Positions 36,843-46,141 are shown, counted from the stretch's first letter. The stretch: DNA of 64,000 bases from CAVPWP01 sp050789285 (GCF_050789285.1 NZ_JBOUVX010000002.1:1-64000); one strand, 5' to 3'. A program made the numbers and translations. The notes: generated by a model not told the origin, from the letters alone.

Positions 36843-38657
36843 TCAGCCCGCGCGTGAGGCCAGATAGACGCGCCAGCCGCCGTGGTCCGTGATGTCCCGC
36901 GCACCGTCGATGCCCGCGGACTCGACCAGAAAACCCGTCACCTCGCGCCCGTCCGTCAGGCGCACCCGGCCAAGGCCAAGCGGCATGGGGATCTGGCGCA
37001 GGAGCGCCCCGAAGCCACCTTTGGGCAGTGCCCAGAGTTCCAATGCGATCGATGCCCCGCCCTGCGGGACTCGCAACAGGCCCGGGCGTTCCGGCGGCCC
37101 ACCCGCCAGGGCGAAAAGCCGGTAGTCGGCCGATGTCGACGCTGCCTGAAGGAACCGCCCGCCCAGCGCGGTGATCTGACCATTCAGGGGCAGACCGGAC
37201 ATGTGCGCCCCCACAAGGGCGATCGTGGCTTCATCAGCCAAGGCGTCCGCAGGGAGATCCGGCGCGGCCCGCAAGGGATGACCGGTTGCCCCAAGGGCGG
37301 GCGCGGCCGCCGCGTGCAAGCGCTGCGCCAGCCCGGCCGCAAGGGCATCGTGCCCGGCCCGCGCCAGAAGGGTGACGCTACCAGGCCGCCCGTCGACCCT
37401 TGGCCCGGTCGGGACGGCGATCCCGCACAGGTCCATCAGGTTAACGAAATTCGTGTAGGTTCCAAGCCGGCTGTTCGGCCCGACCGGATCGGCGTCAAGA
37501 TCTGCAAGGCCGTAGAAGGTGGGGATCGAAGGCACGCACAGAAGATCGGCCCCCGCCATCAGGCCTTCGGCCCGACGCCGCAGATCGGCAAGGCGGTAGA
37601 TGCCCCGGAAAGCATCCGCCGCCGACAGTCCGTCGGCCGCGCCGATGATGCGGGCCGTCACGGGATGCACTGCCGAGGGGTCGCGGCGCATCAGATCCTC
37701 GACCACGGTCATCCGCTCGGCCACCCAGGCGCCTTCGTAAAGCATCCGCGCCACGTCGAAGAAGGGCGTGAAATCGATCTCGACGATCCGCGCGCCAAGC
37801 GCGGCAAGGCGCGCAAGCGCGGCATCGAAACTCACGGCCTGCGCGGTGTCGCCGAAGAATTCGCGGCTCTGTCCATCGGGCACGGCCACCGTCAGAATCG
37901 GGGGCGGCGCGACAAGGGGCGGCGCCGGAAGCGCCCGGGAATAGGCATCGCCCGCGTCGAAGGCACAGGCGGCGCGGAACGCCGTCCAGGCATCGGGCAC
38001 GGTCAGCGCGAAAACCGAAATCGTGTCGAGCGTCCGGCAGGCCGGGACGACTCCGGTCGCGGACAGCGCCCCAAGCGACGGCTTCAGACCCACGATGTTG
38101 TTCAGCGCTGCAGGGACACGCCCCGACCCGGCCGTATCGGTACCAAGCGCGAAGGACACGATTCCCCGGGCCACCGCCACCCCCGACCCCGAGGACGACC
38201 CGCCCGGCACGATCTTCGGATCGATCGCGTTGCGCGGCACCCCGTAGGGCGAGCGCACCCCGACAAGGCCGGTCGCGAACTGGTCGAGGTTGGTCTTGCC
38301 GATGGGAATCGCGCCCGCGGCCCGAAGCCGGGCCACGACGAAGGCATCGGCGGCTGGGACATGGGCGAAGGCCGGGCAGGCCGCCGTCGTCGGCAGGCCG
38401 CCCACGTCGATGTTGTCCTTCACTGCGAAGGGCACGCCCCAAAGCGGGAAGGCGTCGGGTTCGAACGGCGGAAGCGCTGCCGCCTCGGCCATTGCCTCGG
38501 CCTCGGGGCGCTGGGTGATGAAGATCGCCGGGTCGGCCGCCGCGTCGAGGCGCCGATAGGCCTCGGCGATCACGGCTTCGGGCGACAAGCCTGCGGCATA
38601 GGCAGCGTGCAGGGCGGCGATGTCGAAGGACAGGTGCGCGGGATCGGGAAGCGTCAT
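36843..38657 (-). CDS. atzF: Allophanate hydrolase
   Basis: A 604-residue amidase-signature enzyme converting allophanate to two ammonia and two CO2. The Ser-cisSer-Lys triad is complete: K80 in FAVKDNIDVGG, S154 in GGSSSGSG and S178 in TDTAGSG, spaced exactly as I recall for AtzF. Length and the C-terminal domain (about residues 455-604) fit AtzF, not the urea-amidolyase fusion. The ATG at 38657 overlaps the cupin stop by 4 bp. Last gene of the nine-gene amide operon. Confidence 0.93.
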   Translation of the reverse strand: MTLPDPAHLSFDIAALHAAYAAGLSPEAVIAEAYRRLDAAADPAIFITQRPEAEAMAEAAALPPFEPDAFPLWGVPFAVKDNIDVGGLPTTAACPAFAHVPAADAFVVARLRAAGAIPIGKTNLDQFATGLVGVRSPYGVPRNAIDPKIVPGGSSSGSGVAVARGIVSFALGTDTAGSGRVPAALNNIVGLKPSLGALSATGVVPACRTLDTISVFALTVPDAWTAFRAACAFDAGDAYSRALPAPPLVAPPPILTVAVPDGQSREFFGDTAQAVSFDAALARLAALGARIVEIDFTPFFDVARMLYEGAWVAERMTVVEDLMRRDPSAVHPVTARIIGAADGLSAADAFRGIYRLADLRRRAEGLMAGADLLCVPSIPTFYGLADLDADPVGPNSRLGTYTNFVNLMDLCGIAVPTGPRVDGRPGSVTLLARAGHDALAAGLAQRLHAAAAPALGATGHPLRAAPDLPADALADEATIALVGAHMSGLPLNGQITALGGRFLQAASTSADYRLFALAGGPPERPGLLRVPQGGASIALELWALPKGGFGALLRQIPMPLGLGRVRLTDGREVTGFLVESAGIDGARDITDHGGWRVYLASRAG

Positions 38658-39007
38658 GTGTCCTGAGGCCTGTCGCTGAGGAATTCCACGGGAAGGGTCC
38701 ACTGGATCAGGACGACACAGCCATCGTCGGACCAGACCCGGTGCGACGTGCCTTCGGGGTTCAGGATCAGGGCCCCCTCAGCGTAGGTTCCCCGATCGTC
38801 CGACTGCGTGCCTTCCAGCACCAGGATCGTCTCGAGCCCGCGGTGGTAATGCGCGGGCACCCCCGCCCCTGGCGCATAGCGCAAAAGCGCCACCGCCGGC
38901 GGACCATCGTGCAGGCGCGCGATATCGACGCCCTCGCGGAAGGGGGCGAAGGGGGCGTCGCGCCAGCCGCCGCTCAGAAGGTCGGGCAGGTGAAGCGGCT
39001 CAGGCAC
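38654..39007 (-). CDS. Small single-domain cupin
   Basis: A 117-residue beta-barrel protein. The metal-site motif is PAHYHRGLETILVLEG, with a second motif around LNPEGTSHRVWSDDG, resembling ChrR-type cupins. The start is probably GTG at 39007, overlapping the hydrolase stop by 8 bp; the longer frame is antisense-like. It may bind or modify an intermediate of the amide pathway, but no activity can be assigned. Confidence 0.72.
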   Translation of the reverse strand: MPEPLHLPDLLSGGWRDAPFAPFREGVDIARLHDGPPAVALLRYAPGAGVPAHYHRGLETILVLEGTQSDDRGTYAEGALILNPEGTSHRVWSDDGCVVLIQWTLPVEFLSDRPQDT

Positions 39008-39668
39008 CCAGCGCCCTCCGAACCTCGTCGGTGGTCGCGGTCCAGCCAACGATGGCGCCCTGCGCCCGCACCATGGCCAGCGTCGCGGCCTTGAATTCGG
39101 GAAAGTAGCTTTCGGTCGCATCTTCGACCAGCAGGCAGTCGAAGCCGCGGTCGTTGGCTTCGCGCATGGTGGTCTGCACGCAGACTTCGGTGGTGACGCC
39201 CGCGAAGAGAAGCGTGGTCACCCCAAGACCCGACAGCACCTCCATCAGCGGGGTGGCATGGAAGGCGCCTTTGCCGGGCTTGTCGATCACCGTCTCGCCG
39301 CCCAAGGGCAGAAGGTCGGGCACGATCTCGGCGCCGGGCTCGCCCGCGATCAGGATCCGGCCCATCGGCCCGGCATCACCGATCCGCGCCGATGGCTTGC
39401 CGCGCAGGCGCTTGGCCGGCGGGCAGTCCGACAAGTCCGGCAGATGGCATTCGCGGGTGTGGATCACCGGCATCCCCGCCGAGCGCGCACCGTCGAGCAG
39501 ACGCGCGACCGTGGGCACGATCGCCTGAAGGGGCCGCACATCGTTGCCCAACGAGGCGCCAAAGCCCCCGTCCTCGATGAAGTCCCGCTGCATGTCGATC
39601 ACGATCAGCGCCGTGCGGGCCGGATCGAAGGTGAAGGCGAAGGGCAGTGCCCCATCGATCCGCGCCAT
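39000..39668 (-). CDS. Isochorismatase-fold cysteine amidohydrolase (second copy)
   Basis: A 222-residue cysteine hydrolase. The catalytic set is D25 in VIDMQRDF, K130 in VIDKPGKGAF and C163 in GVTTEVCVQTTMREANDRGF. It resembles the biuret hydrolase two genes upstream but lacks that enzyme's extended N-terminus and the RSQQIGAGIGDPG loop, so its substrate probably differs. Candidates are another carbamoyl or ureido compound. It shares one base with the ATPase stop. Confidence 0.85.
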   Translation of the reverse strand: MARIDGALPFAFTFDPARTALIVIDMQRDFIEDGGFGASLGNDVRPLQAIVPTVARLLDGARSAGMPVIHTRECHLPDLSDCPPAKRLRGKPSARIGDAGPMGRILIAGEPGAEIVPDLLPLGGETVIDKPGKGAFHATPLMEVLSGLGVTTLLFAGVTTEVCVQTTMREANDRGFDCLLVEDATESYFPEFKAATLAMVRAQGAIVGWTATTDEVRRALGA

Positions 39669-41197
39669 CAGGCGTGTCCCCCCATGTGGTGGCCGATCTC
39701 GGCCAGACTGGCGGCACCGGCCGGCGCCTCGAAAGCGATGCGCCCTTCTGACATCACGAGGATTCGGTCGGAAAGCTCCATCACTTCGTCCAGATCCTCG
39801 CTCATCAGAAGGATCGCGGCGCCCGCGTTGCGCGCCGCCATGATCCGTGCGCGGATCTCGGCCACGGCCGAGAAATCAAGGCCGAAGCAGGGGTTTGAAA
39901 TCACCAGAAGGCTCACGTTGCCGGTCAGCTCGCGGGCCAGCACCGCGCGCTGGACGTTCCCGCCCGAAAGCGCGGCGATGGGCGCGTCAAGCGAGGCCGC
40001 CTTGACCTTGAACGACGCGACCAGTCGTTCGGCCCGCTCGCGCATCTCGCGTCCCGAAAGCCAGAAGCGGCGGCCCGACCCGTTCAGGTCGAACGTGCGG
40101 AAGGCGATGTTCTCGGTCACGCTCATCCGGCCGGCGCAGGCGTTGCGCAGGGGCTCCTCGGGCAGGAAGCGCACGGCAAGCGCGTGCGCCTCGTCCCGGG
40201 TTGCGCGGTAGGGCGCACCCTTCACCCGGATCGTCCCGGCTTCGGCGGGGCGCTGTCCCGTCAAAATCTCCATCAGCTCGACCTGACCGTTGCCCGAGAT
40301 GCCGGCGATGCCCACGACCTCGCCGGCGCGGACGGTCAGGCCGTCGATCGCGATCTCCTTCAGCCCCGAGCGGTCACGCGCGCGCAGACCCGAAAGCTCA
40401 AGCACCGGCGCGCCTGCCTTGCCGGTCCGCGCGGCAGGCGCCCGGGCGGCCTCCGCGCCGATCATCATCGCGGCCATGTCTGCGTGATCGAGATCGGACA
40501 CCTGGCCCGAACCCACATGGCGGCCGCGGCGCAGAACCGACACCTCGTCGGCGAAGGCGGTCACTTCGCGGAACTTGTGGGTGATCATCAGCACGCTGAT
40601 CTCGCCCGCCCGGCACATGGCGCGGACATGGCCAAGCACCTCGTCGGCCTCGTCGGGCGTCAGCACGCTGGTCGGCTCGTCGAGGATCAGGAAGCGCCGC
40701 CCGAGGTAAAGCTGCTTGAGGATCTCGAGCTTCTGTCTTTCGCCCGCCGACAGCCGTTCGACCGGAAGGTCAAGCGGCACACGGAACGGCATCCGGTCCA
40801 TGAAGGCCGCAAGCGCCGCGCGCTCGGCCGCCCAGTCGATGACGGCGGGCGTGTCGCGGCGGCTGATCACAAGGTTCTCGGCGGCCGTCAGCGACGGGAC
40901 CAGCGTGAAATGCTGATAGACCATCCCAAGGCCCAGGGCATGGGCGTCGCGCGGGTCGCGCACCAGGGCCTCATGCCCGCCCACGAGCATTTGCCCGGAA
41001 GTCGCGTGGTAGAACCCCATCATGCATTTGACGAGCGTCGACTTGCCTGCCCCGTTCTCGCCCAGAAGCGCATGGAAGCTTCCCGGATGGACGCGGATCG
41101 ACACGTCGTCGAGCGCGGTGAAGCCGCCGAAGCGCATGGTCATGCCAAGCGTCTCGACGCCAAGCGCGCCGTTCGGGTGTTCGCCCGGCGAACTCAT
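39668..41197 (-). CDS. Nucleoside-type ABC transporter, double ATPase subunit
   Basis: A 509-residue protein with two ABC ATPase domains. The first is canonical (Walker A GENGAGKSTL, signature LSAGERQKLEILKQL, Walker B FLILDEPTS). The second is degenerate in the usual way for this family (AGISGNGQ in place of Walker A, LSGGNVQRAVLARE, ISNPCFGLD). It pairs with the two permeases and BMP binding protein upstream. Its gene is placed between two hydrolase genes and overlaps biuH by 4 bp. Confidence 0.92.
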   Translation of the reverse strand: MSSPGEHPNGALGVETLGMTMRFGGFTALDDVSIRVHPGSFHALLGENGAGKSTLVKCMMGFYHATSGQMLVGGHEALVRDPRDAHALGLGMVYQHFTLVPSLTAAENLVISRRDTPAVIDWAAERAALAAFMDRMPFRVPLDLPVERLSAGERQKLEILKQLYLGRRFLILDEPTSVLTPDEADEVLGHVRAMCRAGEISVLMITHKFREVTAFADEVSVLRRGRHVGSGQVSDLDHADMAAMMIGAEAARAPAARTGKAGAPVLELSGLRARDRSGLKEIAIDGLTVRAGEVVGIAGISGNGQVELMEILTGQRPAEAGTIRVKGAPYRATRDEAHALAVRFLPEEPLRNACAGRMSVTENIAFRTFDLNGSGRRFWLSGREMRERAERLVASFKVKAASLDAPIAALSGGNVQRAVLARELTGNVSLLVISNPCFGLDFSAVAEIRARIMAARNAGAAILLMSEDLDEVMELSDRILVMSEGRIAFEAPAGAASLAEIGHHMGGHA

Positions 41198-41871
41198 GGC
41201 AGCGCCGCGATCAACGTCGCGCTGTCCGACAAGGCACCGAAGACCCCGCCCTGCATCGTCACCATCTTCAGCGCAGCCTCGTGATTGCCGCGGTCGGTCG
41301 CGCCGCAGCAATCGGACAGCACGAGGCATTCGAAACCGCGGTCGTTTGCCTCGCGCATCGTGGTCGAGACGCAGACATCGGTGGTGATGCCCGTCAGGAT
41401 CAGATTGTCGATGCCGCGCGTGCGCAGGATCAGCTCGAGGTCGGTGGCGCAAAAGCTGCCCTTGCCCGGCTTGTCGATGATGACCTCGCCGGGTTCGGGA
41501 TAAAGGTCGGGGATGATGTCCCAGCCCGGTTCGCCACGGACCAGGATCTTGCCGCAGGGCCCGGGGTCGCCGATGCCCGCACCGATCTGCTGACTTCTCC
41601 AGCGCTTGTTCGCGGGCAGGTCGGCAAGGTCGGGCCGGTGGCCTTCGCGGGTGTGGATGATGGGGTAGCCCTTCGCCCGCATCGCCGTCAGCACCGCCTT
41701 GATCGGCCCGATCGGTGCCTGCGTCATCGACAGGTCATAGCCCATCATGTCGACGTATCCGCCGGTGCCACAGAAATCCGTCTGCATGTCGATGATGATC
41801 AGCGCGGTGTTCTCGGGGCGCAGATCTCCGTTCCAGGGCCAGGCATAGGGATTGGCGGCAAGCGTGGTCAT
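41194..41871 (-). CDS. biuH: Biuret amidohydrolase
   Basis: A 225-residue cysteine hydrolase producing allophanate and ammonia from biuret. D28 (IIIDMQTDF), K134 (IIDKPGKGSF) and C167 (GITTDVCVSTTMREANDRG) form the catalytic set with a constant offset of 8 from my memory of the Rhizobium leguminosarum BiuH numbering. YAWPWNG at the N-terminus and HTREGHRPDLADLPANKRWRSQ are near-identical to that enzyme. It overlaps neighbours by 4 bp on both sides. Coupling to atzF in one operon supports the assignment. Confidence 0.9.
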   Translation of the reverse strand: MTTLAANPYAWPWNGDLRPENTALIIIDMQTDFCGTGGYVDMMGYDLSMTQAPIGPIKAVLTAMRAKGYPIIHTREGHRPDLADLPANKRWRSQQIGAGIGDPGPCGKILVRGEPGWDIIPDLYPEPGEVIIDKPGKGSFCATDLELILRTRGIDNLILTGITTDVCVSTTMREANDRGFECLVLSDCCGATDRGNHEAALKMVTMQGGVFGALSDSATLIAALP

Positions 41872-42878
41872 TCGGCGGCCTCCTTGCGGCCGTAAACCCG
41901 GGTCGGCGCGGGAAAGCCGCAGGTGGTGCCGTCGGTCACGCGCACCTCGTCCTCCCAGGGCAGGCGGTATTGCCCGGCCACGAGATCCTGCATGAAGGTA
42001 TAGGGGCAGTCCTGCGCGCCGCCCTTCACGGCGGTGAAGCCGCGATGTCCCAGCTGGTAGATGTTGTTCTCGACGCCCCAACCCGCGCGCGCCTCGCGCA
42101 CCAGATCGGGCCGCACCTCGGCGGTGATGATCTCGTCGGCGCGCCCGGTGGTGCCATGGGCCAGGACCGCGCCGTCGAAGTTCACGATCATCGCTTCGCC
42201 CATGCTGTCGAACGTGCCGTCCGATCCGCACATGCAGACGTTCGCCGTGACCATCAGGTTGCAGAAGCTGTTCGACTGGTTGGTAAAGCGCCAGGCCTCG
42301 CGGATGGGCGCGGTGTAGCCGGCGGTGCGCAGCATGATCTCGGCCCCTTTGTAGGCGGCCTCGCGCGCCATCTCGGGGAACATGCCGTCGTGGCAGATGA
42401 TCAGCGACAGCTTGCAGCCCTTCGGCCCCTCGATCACCGGGATGCCCAGATCGCCGGGCTCCCACGGTTCGACCGGGACCCAGGGGTGGAGCTTGCGGTA
42501 ATAAAGCCGCAACTCGCCCGTGTCGTCGATCACGATCCCCGTGTTCCAGGGGTTGCCGCCAGGGTTCAGTTCCATGATCGAAAAGCAGCCCCAGATGCGG
42601 TTCTCGCGGCAGGCCGCCCGGAAGGCCGCGACCTCGGGTCCGTCGATACGGCACATGATGGCGGGGTTCGTGTCCATCGACAGGCCGTGCAGCGCGTATT
42701 CGGGGAATACCACAAGGTCCATCGTGGCCATGTTGCGCCGGGCCTTGCCGACAAGTTCGACAATCCGCGCCGTCTGGCGTGCAAGATCTTCGGGCGTCGC
42801 GACCACCGGCAGTTGCAGTTGCACCAGACCGATGACGACGCCGTTCTGCGACTTGTTCAGCCCTCCGAGTCCGTTCAT
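41868..42878 (-). CDS. amiF: Formamidase (nitrilase superfamily)
   Basis: A 336-residue carbon-nitrogen hydrolase releasing ammonia and formate from formamide. The Glu-Lys-Cys triad is E60 (VVFPEYALHG), K129 (YYRKLHPW) and C162 (IICHDGMFPE); the overall sequence, including GDLGIPVIEGPKGCKLSL and NNIYQLGHRG, follows Helicobacter AmiF. Length is that of the family. GGAAGGC precedes the ATG. A broader short-chain amide range is possible. Confidence 0.9.
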   Translation of the reverse strand: MNGLGGLNKSQNGVVIGLVQLQLPVVATPEDLARQTARIVELVGKARRNMATMDLVVFPEYALHGLSMDTNPAIMCRIDGPEVAAFRAACRENRIWGCFSIMELNPGGNPWNTGIVIDDTGELRLYYRKLHPWVPVEPWEPGDLGIPVIEGPKGCKLSLIICHDGMFPEMAREAAYKGAEIMLRTAGYTAPIREAWRFTNQSNSFCNLMVTANVCMCGSDGTFDSMGEAMIVNFDGAVLAHGTTGRADEIITAEVRPDLVREARAGWGVENNIYQLGHRGFTAVKGGAQDCPYTFMQDLVAGQYRLPWEDEVRVTDGTTCGFPAPTRVYGRKEAAE

Positions 42879-42888
42879 GGATGCCTTC

Positions 42889-43812
42889 CTATTTGGTGAT
42901 CGAAAGCTCGCCCGGCGCGCCGGCCATGGCGCGGTTGGGCGATGACGTGGCGATGAGCAGCCCAAGCGTCAGGACGTAGGGCGCGGCGTAGAAGAGGTAG
43001 TAGCCCGAGGTAACGCCCACCGATTGCAGCGCCGGGCCCAGCGCGCCCGCGCCGCCGAACAGAAGCGCCGCCCAGATGCAGGCGATCGGGTTCCAGCGCG
43101 CGAAGATCACGAGGGCCACGGCCATCAGGCCCTGCCCGGACGAGATCCCTTCGTTCCAGCTGCCGGGATAGTAAAGCGAAAGGTAGGCCCCGCCGATCCC
43201 CGCCAGCGCGCCGCCCGCCGCCGTCGCGGCGATGCGGATCGGCACCGGCCGCAGACCCATGGCGCGGGCGGCATCGGTGGAATCGCCCACGACGCGCAGG
43301 ATCAGGCCGACCCGCGTCGTGCGCAACATCCAGGCGATCGCCACCGCAAGGACAAGGCCGATCAGGAACAGCACGTTGACGTTCAGCGCCGCCTGAACCT
43401 GCGGGATGTCGGACCACCAGCCGAAAGAGATCGACGGAAGGTCGGGCGCGACAGGCTGGATGAAGGGCTTGCCGAAGTAGAAGGCCATGCCCAACCCGAA
43501 CAGCATCATCGCGATCCCGATCGCGATGTCGTTGACGCACGGGATCGAACAGATGACCCCGTGCAGCAGTCCGAAGGCAGCACCCGCCACCGCCGCCGCG
43601 CCGACCCCCACCCAGGCCGACCCGGTGAGGTAGGCGAACGCGTAGCCCGACATGGCGCCGAAGACGAGCGTGCCCTCGAGGCCAAGGTTGATGCGGCCCG
43701 ACCGTTCGGTCAGCAACTCGCCCAGGCTGACGAACAGGAACGGCGTGGAAACGCGGATCGCCCCGCCGACGATGGCGACAAGGATCGACCAGAGCCCGAG
43801 ATCCCCCTCCAT
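42889..43812 (-). CDS. Nucleoside-type ABC transporter permease, second subunit
   Basis: A 307-residue BPD_transp_2-family permease with about eight to nine helices. The segment ELLTERSGRINLGLEGTLVFGAMSGY is diagnostic of the NupQ/YufQ-type partner. The ATG at 43812 shares a base with the stop of the first permease and has GGAGG upstream; a GTG four codons earlier is less likely. Works with the BMP binding protein and double ATPase. Confidence 0.9.
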   Translation of the reverse strand: MEGDLGLWSILVAIVGGAIRVSTPFLFVSLGELLTERSGRINLGLEGTLVFGAMSGYAFAYLTGSAWVGVGAAAVAGAAFGLLHGVICSIPCVNDIAIGIAMMLFGLGMAFYFGKPFIQPVAPDLPSISFGWWSDIPQVQAALNVNVLFLIGLVLAVAIAWMLRTTRVGLILRVVGDSTDAARAMGLRPVPIRIAATAAGGALAGIGGAYLSLYYPGSWNEGISSGQGLMAVALVIFARWNPIACIWAALLFGGAGALGPALQSVGVTSGYYLFYAAPYVLTLGLLIATSSPNRAMAGAPGELSITK

Positions 43813-44906
43813 CAGCGCCTCCACTTTTCGGGGACGAACGGCTTGAGCCGTCCGTACAGCGCGTCGGACATCAGGATCGCGATGAAGACGAAGCCCTGAA
43901 GGACAAGCACGGTGGCGTCAGGCAGGTCCATACGCCGCTGGATCAGGCCTGACGAGGCCTCGAACCCCGCAAGCAGGATCGCGACCGGGATGATGACCAG
44001 CGGATTGTGCCGGGCAAGAAAGGCCACAAGGATGCCCGTGTAGCCATAGCCCGAGGCGAGCGACCCGTTGGCCGATCCATGCACCGCGCCGACCTCGAAC
44101 AACCCGGCCAGTCCGGCGAAGGCGCCGGCAAGTCCGGTGAAGCCAAGGATCAGCCGGCCCACCGGCAGACCCTGCACCTGCGCCGCCCGCACGTTGCCGC
44201 CGGCGATGCGCGCCGCGAACCCCCAGGTGGTCCGGTCGATCAGCACCCACGAGATCACGCAGGCCAGAACGCCGAAGGCAAGGCCCCAGTGAACATCGAG
44301 ACCGGGTATGCCCCCGATCCGCAGCGTCTCGGGCAGGAGCGCGGTCGAGGGCTTGTTGAGGCTCGAGGGATCGCGCAGCGGTCCTTCGATGAGGTGGTTC
44401 ATCAGCGCGATGGCGATGTACGCCAGAAGCAGGGACGAGATCGTTTCGTTCACGCCGCGATAGTGACGCAGCGCCCCGGCGGCGCCGATCCAGACCGCAC
44501 CGACCAGCATCGCGCCAAGTCCCATCAGCGGCAACGCGACAGCGGCGGGTGCGCCCGACAGGACCACGCCCAGTGCGCCCGCGGCGACGCCCCCAAGAAC
44601 GATCGCCCCTTCGCCGCCGATCACCACAAGACCTAGACGCGCGGGCAGCGCGACGCAAAGCGCGGCGAAGAGAAGGGGCGCGGTGCGCGACAACGTGTTC
44701 TGCCAGGAGAACGCCGATCCGAAACCGCCCTGCCAGACCAGCGAAAAGAACTGCGCGGGTGACTTGCCCTGGGTCAGAAGGAACAGCCCGAAGGCGGCAA
44801 GGCCCGCCAGAAGGGCCAGAAGCGGGATGACGACAGGCTCGGCCCGCCGGGCAAGCGCGGGGAGAAACACGCCCTCCGGCCGGCCGATGATCGCCTGTTC
44901 TGCCAT
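43812..44906 (-). CDS. Nucleoside-type ABC transporter permease, first subunit
   Basis: A 364-residue permease of the NupP/YufP type with a cytoplasmic N-terminus and about nine to ten helices. Characteristic segments are GGEGAIVLGGVAAGALGV and RGVNETISSLLLAYIA. It is 34 bp after the binding-protein stop, without a strong hairpin, and overlaps the second permease by one base. Confidence 0.9.
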   Translation of the reverse strand: MAEQAIIGRPEGVFLPALARRAEPVVIPLLALLAGLAAFGLFLLTQGKSPAQFFSLVWQGGFGSAFSWQNTLSRTAPLLFAALCVALPARLGLVVIGGEGAIVLGGVAAGALGVVLSGAPAAVALPLMGLGAMLVGAVWIGAAGALRHYRGVNETISSLLLAYIAIALMNHLIEGPLRDPSSLNKPSTALLPETLRIGGIPGLDVHWGLAFGVLACVISWVLIDRTTWGFAARIAGGNVRAAQVQGLPVGRLILGFTGLAGAFAGLAGLFEVGAVHGSANGSLASGYGYTGILVAFLARHNPLVIIPVAILLAGFEASSGLIQRRMDLPDATVLVLQGFVFIAILMSDALYGRLKPFVPEKWRR

Positions 44907-44940
44907 GTCCGCCTCTGGCCCCCTGGGTCCCTGCCCGAAC

Positions 44941-46062
44941 TCAGGACGTCGAGCCGATCACGCCCTCGACAAGGTAGTCCATGCTTTCAAGCGCGATGTC
45001 GGTTTCGACCAGCGCCTCGCCTGCGGCCAGAAGCGCGTTGCCGGCGTTGTCGTTGAGCGGACCCCTGATGACCGAGAAGCCACCCGCCATGATCTCGGCT
45101 TTCGTGGCCTCGAACTGGGCGCGCGCGGCGTCGGTCACGGCGGGGCCAAGCGGCGACATCTTGATGAAGCCGTCCGCCAGGCCGCCCCGCACGAAGTTCG
45201 GAATGGTGCCGCCGTCCAGCACGGTCTGGACCATCCCGGTGTAGACGCCGGCCCAGTTCCATTCGGCCCCGGTCAGGTACTTCTCGGGGGCAAGCGCCGA
45301 CTGATCGGCATGGTAGCCGCAGATGTAGCACCCGCGCCCGGCGGCGGTTTCCATCACAACCTTCGGCCCGTCGACATGGCAGGTGATGACGTCGCAGCCC
45401 GCGTCCGCCAGCGCATTGGTCGCCTCGGCCTCTTTCACGGCCAGCGACCATTCGCCGGTGAAGATCACCTGGCAGGTGATCGTGGGGTCCACGGCGCGCG
45501 CGCCAAGCAGGAACGAGTTGATGTTCAGCAGCACCTGCGGGATGGGTTTCGCCGCCACGAAGCCGATCTTCTTGGTCTGGCTCATGTGCCCGGCGACGAT
45601 GCCGTTCAGGTACTGGCCCATGCCGATGTAGCCGAAGTAGCTGCCCACGTTCGTGGGCATGCCGTCGGTCCACAGGCCGGCCGCATGCTGGAAGCGGACA
45701 TCGGGGTACTTCGGCGCCAGTTCCAGAATATGCGGGTTGAAGTAGCCGAACGAGGTCGGGAAGATCAGCGAGGCCCCGTCCAGGTTGATCATGGATTCCA
45801 TGGACTTCTGGACGTCGATCGTTTCGGCGACATTCTCTTCCTCGACGACCGTGACGCCCTCCATCGCCTTCACGGCGGCGGCGCCTTCCGCATGGGCCTG
45901 GTTGTAGCCGAAATCGTCGCGGGGGCCGACGTAGATGAAACCGATGGTCAGCGGTGCCTGCGCGCGGGCCATGCCGGGCAGGCCAAGGGCGGCTGCGGCG
46001 CCAAGGGCGGCGGTGCCCGACAGGAAGCGGCGGCGATTGAGGGCGGGCGTCGTCAGGATCAT
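44941..46062 (-). CDS. BMP-family periplasmic binding protein
   Basis: A 373-residue exported binding protein of the BMP/PnrA family. The N-terminus has a twin-arginine-like sequence (NRRRFLSG followed by a hydrophobic run to ARAQA), so Tat export is likely. The start of the mature part, LTIGFIYVGPRDDFGYNQAHAEG, is typical of proteobacterial BMP proteins linked to purine or ureide uptake. First gene of the amide operon; the ligand is unknown. Confidence 0.9.
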   Translation of the reverse strand: MILTTPALNRRRFLSGTAALGAAAALGLPGMARAQAPLTIGFIYVGPRDDFGYNQAHAEGAAAVKAMEGVTVVEEENVAETIDVQKSMESMINLDGASLIFPTSFGYFNPHILELAPKYPDVRFQHAAGLWTDGMPTNVGSYFGYIGMGQYLNGIVAGHMSQTKKIGFVAAKPIPQVLLNINSFLLGARAVDPTITCQVIFTGEWSLAVKEAEATNALADAGCDVITCHVDGPKVVMETAAGRGCYICGYHADQSALAPEKYLTGAEWNWAGVYTGMVQTVLDGGTIPNFVRGGLADGFIKMSPLGPAVTDAARAQFEATKAEIMAGGFSVIRGPLNDNAGNALLAAGEALVETDIALESMDYLVEGVIGSTS

Positions 46063-46141
46063 TGCGGAAAGCTCCGAGGAATGGGGCGCCGTCGGTGCGG
46101 CGCCGGTGCGGCGGATTCGTCTGACCCCACGCTCACCAGAT

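Noticed and set aside
36882..38666. 594-codon open frame on the plus strand opposite allophanate hydrolase
   Set aside because: Shadow frame; allophanate hydrolase has complete catalytic residues on the other strand.
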